Shown here piece after piece: positions 1-5,531 of a DNA stretch of 14,182 bases; the first letter of the stretch is position 1; every line of letters begins with the position of its first letter. Where the stretch lies: the NCBI GenBank assembly GCA_964617695.1, contig CAZTYW010000053.1:1-14182 (forward strand), read 5' to 3'. Made by a program: the position numbers and the translations under genes. This stretch comes from CAZTYW01 sp964617695 (GTDB lineage Bacteria; Chloroflexota; Dehalococcoidia; UBA2247; RBG-13-53-26). The notes under the pieces are model-generated. The model saw only the letters and a list, made by a program, of their open reading frames with translations. It made no database searches and was not told the DNA's origin.

Positions 1-49
1 CACGTCACCAACTACGCCCCATCGCCACGTGGTAATCTCTCTCTCCCAC

Positions 50-93
50 GTCATTGCGAGGAGCGCAGCGACGTGGCAATCCCGGGGTGGGGT
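50..93 (+). repeat. Interspersed repeat, left arm of an inverted pair
   Basis: A 44-bp element containing GTCATTGCGAGGAGCGCAGC and ending in a GGGGTGGGGT tail. It recurs in reverse complement at 1370-1413 with a single difference (A at 53, opposite the base at 1410). Bases 21-40 carry a degenerate further copy (CGCCACGTGGTAATCTC). This repeat style is common between genes in Dehalococcoidia drafts. It has no coding capacity or transposase of its own, so it is either a non-autonomous element or a REP-like palindromic unit. Confidence 0.85.
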
Positions 94-137
94 AGCTATA
101 TCCCTCTACGCCTGCGCCTGGAAAGGCATCCCCTCTC

Positions 138-1331
138 TCAGATTTCAAGGTCCCGCAGGATGAAACCCTGCTCAGGTAAAGAGGCCTCGTGGTCAACAAC
201 AACCGGCCTCTTAAGCACATTTCTGCCCGCTCTGCTTCTTATTTCCTTCGCCGCCGAGGCAATCTGTCGCCTTCTCCCCACCACGCCGACGGGGAGGTCA
301 ACCTGTTTGCCATCCCTGCAGAACCTGGACAATGTGAGACTTACCCCGCAAACAGGGCGCTCGAAGCAGGCCCGCTCCAGGCGCAGTCTGAGCAGGGAAA
401 GAAGCGACTTCCCAGAGCGGGTGGGCTTCCCGAGGTTCAGCAACTCTTTCTCGCATTTGCCGTCATCAAACCGGAGCACCAGTTCTACCCTCTGGCATAA
501 CTGCCAGCGCGTTTTCAACCGGGCAGACAGGCTCTCTACGGCTTTCCCGATACCGCTGAGCAACTCATCCAGTGTATCCACAGGGGAATCAAAGTCGAGA
601 GTTTGTTCAATCAGGTCCGGCTTTGGCCGCCGCAGCAGAGGGCTTTCGTCAATGCCGCAGGCCAGTCGGTGCAGGAAAGCCCCCTCTTCGCCAAACTGCT
701 CCAACATGGCCTGGCAGCCCAGCTCTACCACTTCACCTACGGTCTTGATACCCAGCAGGTGCAACCGCCTTTTCACCTCTTCCGAGCAGGGCAGGACATC
801 GACGTGTAATAGGGCCAGGAAAGCCTTTCCATTGCCTTCAGGGACGAGCGTGAACCCATCCGGTCCGGTGAGGACTGCCGCAGTTCGGGCTACAAACTTG
901 TTGTCAGCAACGGCTACCGAGGCAGCCAGGCTGTAGCCGCAGCGGACTCTACTCAAGAGCCGCCCGGCCAGGTTCTCTTCACCGTCATAGTGCTTACCCA
1001 ACCCGCTGGCATCGAGAAAGCCCACCCCCAACCCCTGCCCCTCCACCACGGGGCTGAAGCCGTCCAGGACATCGAGGACCTCCTCAAAGGCCAGTTCGTA
1101 CTTCTTTTCATCGGCGGGTATGAAACGGGCCCCAGGGCAAAGGCTGTAAGCATGACGCAGGGACATGCCGATCTTCACGCCACACTTCATTGCCTGAGGT
1201 GAAGCATCGTGGACTGCCTTTCGCTCGTGCGGCAGGCCGCCGATGATCACCGGCTCATCCACAGGTATGCTGGATTCCCTTCCCTCTACCTGAACCGGAA
1301 AGTGAGGAATGAAGAGACAAAGAGTCCTCAT
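138..1331 (-). CDS. ImuB-like, probably non-catalytic Y-family DNA polymerase
   Basis: A protein of 397 residues from the ATG at 1331 (MRTLCLFIPHFPVQVEGRES). The fold order is Y-family: N-terminal palm, fingers, a thumb with a helix-hairpin-helix (RRLHLLGIKTVGEVVELG), then the little-finger region. The acidic residues that bind metal in Pol IV/V are missing. The first motif reads FIPHFPVQ, and where active enzymes have a YSxDE motif this has FSPVVEGQGLGVGFLDASGL. That pattern is typical of ImuB, the inactive partner of DnaE2 and ImuA in damage-induced mutagenesis. Neither partner is in the window, and the family tie is by motif only. The reading frame stays open upstream to 1511, but that stretch runs through the 1370-1413 repeat and is not ImuB-like. 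An in-frame ATG at 1364 abuts GGAGG with no spacing, and the ATG at 1331 has no clear ribosome site, so the exact start is uncertain. No SOS box was found upstream. Confidence 0.8.
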   Translation of the reverse strand: MRTLCLFIPHFPVQVEGRESSIPVDEPVIIGGLPHERKAVHDASPQAMKCGVKIGMSLRHAYSLCPGARFIPADEKKYELAFEEVLDVLDGFSPVVEGQGLGVGFLDASGLGKHYDGEENLAGRLLSRVRCGYSLAASVAVADNKFVARTAAVLTGPDGFTLVPEGNGKAFLALLHVDVLPCSEEVKRRLHLLGIKTVGEVVELGCQAMLEQFGEEGAFLHRLACGIDESPLLRRPKPDLIEQTLDFDSPVDTLDELLSGIGKAVESLSARLKTRWQLCQRVELVLRFDDGKCEKELLNLGKPTRSGKSLLSLLRLRLERACFERPVCGVSLTLSRFCRDGKQVDLPVGVVGRRRQIASAAKEIRSRAGRNVLKRPVVVDHEASLPEQGFILRDLEI

Positions 1332-1369
1332 GCCGATTGCTCTGTAGATGGGATCAAAAGCCATCCTCC

Positions 1370-1413
1370 ACCCCACCCCGGGATTGCCACGTCGCTGCGC
1401 TCCTCGCAACGAC
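1370..1413 (-). repeat. Interspersed repeat, right arm of an inverted pair
   Basis: Reverse-complement partner of 50-93, with 43 of 44 bases matching. It sits 38 bp upstream of the likely imuB-like start and is read through by an N-terminal extension of that frame. The two arms face each other across about 1.28 kb and enclose the whole gene. Confidence 0.85.
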
Positions 1414-1605
1414 ATGCAACGGAGCGCAGAATATTTTCCGGTAACGCCTATAGCACGACGGGTCAGGCTAACAATATGTCTTGCATCGAGGTCGATGCAC
1501 TGAAGACACACCCGCTACTCGACCACCCCTTCGTCATTGCGGAGAGGCAATCCCAGGACTCCCACTTCCGCCATTGCGAGCAAAACCAAGCAGTCTCACG
1601 ACTTC

Positions 1606-1660
1606 CCCTCTGTTATCGCCAGCGGAACGAAGCAATCCCCCACCTCTCCCCTGTCATTGC
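1606..1660 (+). repeat. 55-bp direct repeat, copy 1, left of gap
   Basis: Begins CCCTCTGTTATCGCCAGCGG and ends CTGTCATTGC exactly at the first N. It is identical over all 55 bases to 1761-1815. Confidence 0.95.
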
Positions 1661-1760
1661 NNNNNNNNNNNNNNNNNNNNNNNNNNNNNNNNNNNNNNNN
1701 NNNNNNNNNNNNNNNNNNNNNNNNNNNNNNNNNNNNNNNNNNNNNNNNNNNNNNNNNNNN
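1661..1760. other. Assembly gap of 100 N
   Basis: Exactly 100 N, the conventional scaffold gap of unknown length. The same 55-bp sequence stands on both sides, so the assembler most likely broke on a tandem array whose true copy number is unknown. Confidence 0.98.
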
Positions 1761-1815
1761 CCCTCTGTTATCGCCAGCGGAACGAAGCAATCCCCCACCT
1801 CTCCCCTGTCATTGC
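1761..1815 (+). repeat. 55-bp direct repeat, copy 2, right of gap
   Basis: Identical to 1606-1660 and starts at the first base after the gap. It runs straight into CACGCTTCGCTCGCAATGAC, forming the 1807-1836 hairpin that closes the array. Confidence 0.95.
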
Positions 1816-1961
1816 CACGCTTCGCTCGCAATGACAGAAAACTGGTTTTGAAAGCGACTTGACATCCGCATTTCACTGAGAGCCCTTCGCTCCACGTCAT
1901 TCCAAGCCGTCAGGGGCAATCAGACCAACCGAAGAACCTCATGACTGTAACCGAGGGCCCT

Positions 1962-2600
1962 CTAGCTAAAGCTCGCCAGCCTTCGGATAACGCCGAGGAC
2001 TCTCCCCTGTATCGCCACATTTTCCGGGTCATGGTATATAGGTTGCATGAAGCTGTTGGCCGGCTGCAGCCGGATGCGGCCGGGCTCTCGATAGACCTTT
2101 TTCAAGGTCACCTCCTGCTCCCTCTTGAGCCATACCGCCGCCATGGCACCGTCTTCAACGGTATTCGTGGCATGCATGACGACGATATCACCATCATCGA
2201 TCAGGGCATCGATCATGGATAGCCCTTTCACCACCAGGGCATAGGTATTGTTCTTCACATCCATGAGTTCAACGGAAAGCTCCAGAGCATCAAGAAAATC
2301 GTGAGACCATGTATCCGACTGAGGCACGGGAATCGGCTCACCGGCAGCGATAAATCCCAGAATGGGCACCTTGACCGTATTCCTTTCCCTCTCAGCCAGG
2401 GTAATGCCCCTGGAGACCTCCGGGTCACGGCTGATATAGCCCTCCCTCTCCAGCATTTTGAGGTGGTGCTGCACCACTGCCGTAGAGCTGATGTTGCAGC
2501 CATACATGATATCCCTGACCGTGGGAGCGTAGCCCTTTTCCTCCACAAACTCGTTAATAAAGTCCAGGATCTGCTGACGCCTTCCAGATATTTGACTCAT
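1962..2600 (-). CDS. lexA: LexA repressor, SOS response regulator
   Basis: A protein of 212 residues, normal LexA length. Residues 1-70 form the winged helix DNA-binding domain (ILDFINEF, GYAPTVRDI, SSTAVVQHHLKMLEREGYI). Self-cleavage would fall at Ala86-Gly87 in FIAAGEPIPV. The catalytic dyad is Ser128 in VKGLSMIDAL, where most LexA proteins have GDSM, and Lys167 in VTLKKVY. The C-terminus GRVLGVIRRL is typical. In the family, RecA filaments on single-stranded DNA trigger the cleavage and so derepress the SOS genes. The ATG at 2600 has a strong AGGAGG site 4 bp upstream. The promoter region carries two LexA boxes, so the gene should repress itself. It appears monocistronic, with repeats downstream. 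Confidence 0.96.
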   Translation of the reverse strand: MSQISGRRQQILDFINEFVEEKGYAPTVRDIMYGCNISSTAVVQHHLKMLEREGYISRDPEVSRGITLAERERNTVKVPILGFIAAGEPIPVPQSDTWSHDFLDALELSVELMDVKNNTYALVVKGLSMIDALIDDGDIVVMHATNTVEDGAMAAVWLKREQEVTLKKVYREPGRIRLQPANSFMQPIYHDPENVAIQGRVLGVIRRLASFS

Positions 2601-2613
2601 CTGGCCTCCTTGT

Positions 2614-2627
2614 AGAACATATGTTCT
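2614..2627 (-). promoter_or_regulatory. LexA (SOS) box 1
   Basis: AGAACATATGTTCT, a perfect 14-bp palindrome with the GAAC-N4-GTTC core of the Bacillus-type SOS box. It lies between the predicted start of transcription and the lexA ribosome site, where a bound repressor would block transcription. Confidence 0.9.
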
Positions 2628-2630
2628 CTA

Positions 2631-2642
2631 GAACGAATGTAC
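2631..2642 (-). promoter_or_regulatory. LexA (SOS) box 2, one mismatch
   Basis: GAACGAATGTAC on the plus strand, differing from GAAC-N4-GTTC at one base. It covers the -10 element of the lexA promoter and lies about 16 bp (centre to centre) from box 1. Confidence 0.7.
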
Positions 2643-2664
2643 CACTAGCATTGGGGGTTGTCAA
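2636..2664 (-). promoter_or_regulatory. lexA promoter
   Basis: On the minus strand, a consensus -35 TTGACA (2664-2659), a 17-bp spacer, and -10 TACATT (2641-2636) preceded by TGG as an extended -10. Transcription would begin near 2629, giving a short leader with box 1 inside it. Confidence 0.8.
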
Positions 2665-2682
2665 GAGGTCCCTTCTCTCCAA

Positions 2683-2877
2683 ACCCTTATTCCCCCGGGC
2701 GGCCCGGAGCCCGACTTCGATTGCATCACCCAGGTCTGGCATGACGACATGGCAGGATTCAAGGCTATGGGCGAACTGTACTTTTCGGAAGCCGGCAAAG
2801 CCATACGCGAAAGCGAAGAGACTTTCATAGACGGAAGCAAGCTGGTCGTCTTCCTGATTGACGAGAAGGTTTCATAG
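2683..2877 (+). pseudogene. 3' remnant of an EthD-family gene
   Basis: Reading frame 1 gives a clean C-terminal piece: LIPPGGPEPDFDCITQVWHD, then DMAGFKAMGELYF, ending ETFIDGSKLVVFLIDEKVS before TAG at 2875-2877. The pattern (proline/glycine-rich lead-in, W-x-D-D segment, FID near the end) fits the EthD domain, a ferredoxin-like alpha-beta barrel found with degradation pathways. About half the domain is missing. The frame is closed by TAG at 2629-2631, has no ATG, GTG or TTG before 2749, and merges into the lexA promoter. It is therefore a broken gene, presumably cut when lexA or its promoter was placed here. The family call is from memory of the motif. Confidence 0.6.
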
Positions 2878-2902
2878 TGACGGCCCTGGCCAGGGCCGTC
2901 AC
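2877..2902. repeat. 26-bp perfect palindrome
   Basis: Arms GTGACGGCCCTGG and CCAGGGCCGTCAC meet with no spacer, and the first base is the last base of the EthD remnant's stop codon. It could be the terminator stem of the lost gene, but no T run follows it (CTCGTCCGGG). Confidence 0.8.
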
Positions 2903-3181
2903 TCGTCCGGGCCGGTCATCAGCGAGGAGCGCCCCAGCCCCCGCTCGGGCGCGCATGGCGCTGTGTGGAAGTCTGCAGCAGGCAAGGGGCTCGGGACTCG
3001 ACGAAGTCCCAATGGAAGGAGCGGCCGTTAGGCCGCTCCACAAAGTATGCAACTCGCGCTGGTCAAGCTGCCAGCGCCGTCTGCAGTACGTGCCACATTA
3101 CCTAAGGCCCGCCGATATACTTCCTCTCTGCCCCCCTTTGAAATACCGTCCTGCCAGCCTCAGGTGCTAGATGTGCGCTGT
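2903..3181. other. Gene-free, hairpin-rich interval
   Basis: No credible gene. Further stems follow the palindrome: GCGCCC/GGGCGC (2929-2934 with 2947-2952), GGGACT/AGTCCC (2993-2998 with 3005-3010), and GGAGCGGCC/GGCCGCTCC with loop GTTA (3018-3039). The stretch could be a structured RNA, stacked terminators, or palindromic repeats. From 3040 to the marR stop nothing stands out. Confidence 0.5.
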
Positions 3182-3694
3182 CTAATTGTCACCCGCTATT
3201 GCCGCGGTTTCGAAGATGTCCGGAGGTGCCTCCACCTTCCTACCCAGGGCCTGAAGAGCGGAATCGCGTATCTTCTTCAGGTGCCTGTTCAGGTCATGCA
3301 ATTCCTCCTCAGTGTAACAGGACGCAAGCAAACCGCGGGCCTGTCCCAGGCCAACCGGCTTCACCTTGTCCAAGAGTTCCTTGCCTTTCGGAGCTATTCT
3401 CACCTTCACCACCCTCTGGTCCTTCTTGCTCCTGACTTTCTTCACGTATCCGGCTTTCTGCATCCGGGTTAACAGGGCGGAGATACTGTGCCTTTCCCTA
3501 AACACATAGTTGGATATCTCCCCAGGCGTCATGGGCACTTTGCTGGAATCCAGCAGCATCAGGATGTGGAACTGCGCCATGGTGGTGTCGTACCGCCCGA
3601 GTTCGATCTCTGTAGCTTTGTATGACGCATCGAAGGCCTGACCCATCAGTACCCAGCTACTCAAGAAGGGGTCAACGAGATTCCAGTCATACAT
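3182..3694 (-). CDS. MarR-family transcriptional regulator
   Basis: A protein of 170 residues. The winged helix-turn-helix runs roughly from residue 37 to 107: TTMAQFHILMLL, the recognition region ISNYVFRERHSISALLTRMQ, and a wing with the family's D-x-R pattern (KDQRVVKV, Asp92 and Arg94). The flanking N- and C-terminal helices would form the dimer. Such proteins usually repress their own promoter and neighbours until a small aromatic ligand binds. The ATG at 3694 has an AAGGAG site about 14 bp upstream, longer than usual. The gene is alone on its strand. An inverted repeat near 3790-3810 is a candidate operator, and the nearest divergent gene is the CCG protein at 4142. The ligand cannot be told from sequence. 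Confidence 0.9.
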   Translation of the reverse strand: MYDWNLVDPFLSSWVLMGQAFDASYKATEIELGRYDTTMAQFHILMLLDSSKVPMTPGEISNYVFRERHSISALLTRMQKAGYVKKVRSKKDQRVVKVRIAPKGKELLDKVKPVGLGQARGLLASCYTEEELHDLNRHLKKIRDSALQALGRKVEAPPDIFETAAIAGDN

Positions 3695-3789
3695 CTTAGG
3701 CTTCCATTCTCCTTTCTATCTGACGTATCCACCGGATGTTGGGACCATGCGGTTATTCAATGCCTCATATCCAGATTAATCCCATGCCT

Positions 3790-3810
3790 GATGTTGGTCA
3801 AGTTAACATC
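3790..3810. promoter_or_regulatory. Candidate MarR operator
   Basis: Inverted repeat GATGTT-N9-AACATC. On the minus strand its centre holds TTGACC, a possible -35 for marR (17 bp before TAATCT, a weak -10). A bound dimer would block that promoter. The half-site GATGTTGG recurs at 3735. Confidence 0.45.
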
Positions 3811-4073
3811 GCAAGAGACTATAATACCGTCGCGTCACAATCATTCCTGTCTTGATCTTCGACGATCGCAAACAAGGCGCGTATTCACCGGTCGGTCCTC
3901 CGCGGCCGCAATCGCCCGTGAGCAAGCCACCTGACCTATGGTCGAACAAGACGCCCAAAAAATGCCCCACTGTGCGGGCGCCCGCCACCAACGTGAACCC
4001 ACCCCCGACCCGGCGAAGCATGTCCACAGCGCCGCGCCATTATCTGGAGTTTGCGCAGCCCATGAGTACACCG

Positions 4074-4082
4074 TGCTATAAT
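4074..4082 (+). promoter_or_regulatory. Extended -10 promoter for the CCG-protein gene
   Basis: TGCTATAAT: a consensus TATAAT (4077-4082) with the TG dinucleotide of an extended -10. A poor -35 (TTGCGC at 4051) stands 20 bp upstream, as tolerated by extended -10 promoters. Transcription would begin near 4089, giving a leader of about 53 nt. Confidence 0.65.
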
Positions 4083-4141
4083 CCCCCCGTTGGAGACCCC
4101 TCCACGGTGGGCAAACCAGCTCGGAGAACCAGGAGAGAGCT

Positions 4142-4948
4142 ATGCTTGACCAGCAGATGATAGCCAACATCCGCCAAAGTGGCCTTGCCCAGGGCGCTGC
4201 CGACGTCGAGAGGAGGGACAGGGTCCTGCGCCAGGAGATGGGGTTCCGGGTGGCCGACGGGGTAGAGTACGCTTTGATAGCGAGCTGTTTCCTTCCCTTC
4301 CTGGTACCGAGGGACATGGAGGCCTTCAAGAACTTGCTGGACCACTTCAGGATCAACTACACCCTTTTGCCGCGAGAGCGCTGCTGCGGTAACCTGCTCT
4401 TCCGTCAGGCCCTGAAAGACAAGGCAGGAGACGAATTGAAGCAGGCCGATGTGCTGGCACGGGAGTTCCTGGACGAGAATCTGCGTCAGGCCAGGGAGGT
4501 GGGCGCCACCAAGCTGGTTGCTTACTGCGTGGGCTGCGACCTTGTCTACAGCCGCCTGACGAACAGCGTCTCGGAGGAACTCATGTGGTATCCTACCCTG
4601 CTGGCCCGTTTCTTTCGCAGTGGCAAGCTCGACCTCCAGGCCGACTACTATGCTGGCTGCCACTACTTCTACAGGCAGGTCAACTCCGGGCTGCCCGACC
4701 TGGACGCGGCGCTCAACATACTCAAACGGATAGAGGGGCTTGAACTGAACCAGCTTGACCACCGGTTGTGCTGCACCAGGCCGCAGCAAATGGAATCACT
4801 ACTTGCCAGCATCAAAAGCAAGGTCATCATTACCGTCTGCACGTCGTGTGCCATGTTCCTGGAGCAGGCACTGAAGGACAGGGGCGACTGCCGGGTGGTA
4901 ATGCTGCCCGAGGTGGCATGGGCTTCAATAAGCCAACACAGGCTTTGA
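4142..4948 (+). CDS. CCG-domain iron-sulfur protein, HdrB-like
   Basis: A protein of 268 residues with the duplicated CCG domain of heterodisulfide reductase subunit B. Domain 1 has Cys49 (IASCFLPF), Cys81-Cys82 (RCCGNLLF), Cys129 and Cys132 (YCVGCDLVY). Domain 2 has Cys173 (YAGCHYFYR), Cys210-Cys211 (RLCCTRPQ), Cys233 and Cys236 (VCTSCAMF). In HdrB these sets bind non-cubane 4Fe-4S clusters and handle thiol/disulfide electron transfer; related proteins include GlpC and LutA. The C to CC spacings (31 and 36 residues) fit, but CC to CxxC is 46 and 21 instead of about 35. No HdrA, HdrC, ferredoxin or flavin partner is nearby, so the redox partner is unknown. The ATG at 4142 has AGGAGAG upstream. 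It is soluble, with no membrane segment, and is transcribed alone toward nfeD. Confidence 0.85.
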   Translation: MLDQQMIANIRQSGLAQGAADVERRDRVLRQEMGFRVADGVEYALIASCFLPFLVPRDMEAFKNLLDHFRINYTLLPRERCCGNLLFRQALKDKAGDELKQADVLAREFLDENLRQAREVGATKLVAYCVGCDLVYSRLTNSVSEELMWYPTLLARFFRSGKLDLQADYYAGCHYFYRQVNSGLPDLDAALNILKRIEGLELNQLDHRLCCTRPQQMESLLASIKSKVIITVCTSCAMFLEQALKDRGDCRVVMLPEVAWASISQHRL

Positions 4949-5022
4949 GATTGTCCGCCTGCGGCGCACGGCCCGCATAAGCCTGGCGTCGCTGTCCACC
5001 ACACCTCTGCCAGGGCACCGCG

Positions 5023-5469
5023 TCACTCTTTGCGCTCGACCAGAAGCTTGAACCCTTTGACCCCCACCACTACTACCTCTTCGTCAGCGGCTATGCTGTC
5101 GCCGGTCGACAAAGCTGTCCACAACTCACCGCGGACCCTGATCACGCCCTCTGGGTTGAGCTGCATTACCACCTTGCCCTCAACGCCAATCATGCCTTCG
5201 CGACCGGTCATCTGCCTCCTCCTGAATGAAGACACAACGATCCTGTAGAGCACAAACAACCAGAGACCCAGCAGGAGTGCTACGGCTGCAACCACCCCGG
5301 GGGACAGATCCACTCCGACCTGCCACAGCACAAGCAGCACCAGCCCAACGACGACGGCCTCGTCCAGGAACAGCGCCAGAGCCTTGAGCAGAAGGTTCAT
5401 CCTTTGCCTTCGTCGAATGGCTGCCCCCTCCAGCCCGTTTGAGCCGCCAGCACCAAGCGACCATGACAT
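5023..5469 (-). CDS. NfeD-like membrane protein with C-terminal OB fold
   Basis: A short NfeD-type protein: two membrane segments at about residues 29-52 and 56-80, a basic linker (SSFRRRQMTGREG), then a small OB-like beta domain with the family pattern GMIGVEGKVVMQLNPEGVIR and GELWTALS. Family members act with stomatin/SPFH proteins in membrane organisation, with the OB domain on the cytoplasmic side. No SPFH gene is adjacent. Length is 148 residues from the ATG at 5469, which has AAGGTGAGG just upstream. An in-frame ATG at 5400 (125 residues) starts nearer the first membrane segment but abuts AAAGG with no spacing, so either could be used. It lies 62 bp downstream of the MBL gene on the same strand and may be the last gene of a fic-MBL-nfeD transcript. 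Confidence 0.85.
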   Translation of the reverse strand: MSWSLGAGGSNGLEGAAIRRRQRMNLLLKALALFLDEAVVVGLVLLVLWQVGVDLSPGVVAAVALLLGLWLFVLYRIVVSSFRRRQMTGREGMIGVEGKVVMQLNPEGVIRVRGELWTALSTGDSIAADEEVVVVGVKGFKLLVERKE

Positions 5470-5531
5470 TACCTCACCTTATGCAGAGCACGCCCTCGGC
5501 ACGGATACACGGCGCGCAGTGGGCGGCTGGA

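Larger units (their letters stand above)
1528..1922. repeat. Cluster of degenerate interspersed repeats around an assembly gap
   Basis: Several decayed copies of the CATTGCGAG...GGCAATC family lie together: CGTCATTGCGGAGAGGCAAT near 1532, CCATTGCGAGCAAAACCAAG near 1571, a TGTCATTGC...GCAATGACA hairpin at 1807-1836 (9-bp stem), and CGTCATTCCAAGCCGTCAGG near 1896. No gene is supported between the imuB-like start and the lexA stop. All six reading frames here are repeat or gap. Confidence 0.75.
3695..4141. other. Long divergent intergenic region between marR and the CCG-protein gene
   Basis: It holds the marR control region (GATGTTGG at 3735-3742 and again at 3790-3797, and the 3790-3810 inverted repeat), a TATAAT hexamer at 3820-3825, a perfect 12-bp palindrome GCGGGCGCCCGC at 3974-3985, and the 4074-4082 promoter. 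Open frames across 3840-4070 look like no known family and are judged non-coding. Confidence 0.5.

Noticed and set aside
73..936. Long plus-strand open frame opposite the imuB-like gene
   Set aside because: Low-complexity Ser/Arg-rich translation; the minus strand encodes a recognisable Y-family protein across the same bases.
1332..1511. Upstream extension of the imuB-like frame by 60 residues
   Set aside because: It is translated interspersed repeat (SLRGAQRRGNPGVG) and not part of the family; the start at 1331 fits the conserved beginning.
1528..1922. CRISPR array around the gap
   Set aside because: The repeats are full units with no variable spacers, belong to a family also found elsewhere in the window, and no cas gene is present.
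2621..2830. Plus-strand frame of 69 codons beginning inside the SOS box
   Set aside because: Different frame from the EthD-like remnant, with no recognisable protein; a shadow of the remnant and promoter.
2877..2902. Intrinsic terminator for the EthD remnant
   Set aside because: Very strong stem but no T run on either strand, so it is listed as a palindrome only.
3820..3825. TATAAT as a second plus-strand promoter
   Set aside because: Its only -35 (TTGGTC) is 20 bp away, there is no extended -10 TG, and no gene follows for 310 bp.
3803..4356. Minus-strand frames upstream of marR and antisense to the CCG gene
   Set aside because: No recognisable domain and they overlap the promoter and a well-supported plus-strand gene.
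4076..4789. Minus-strand frame of 237 codons antisense to the CCG gene
   Set aside because: The plus strand has ten correctly placed cysteines, a ribosome site and a promoter; the antisense is a by-product of codon bias.
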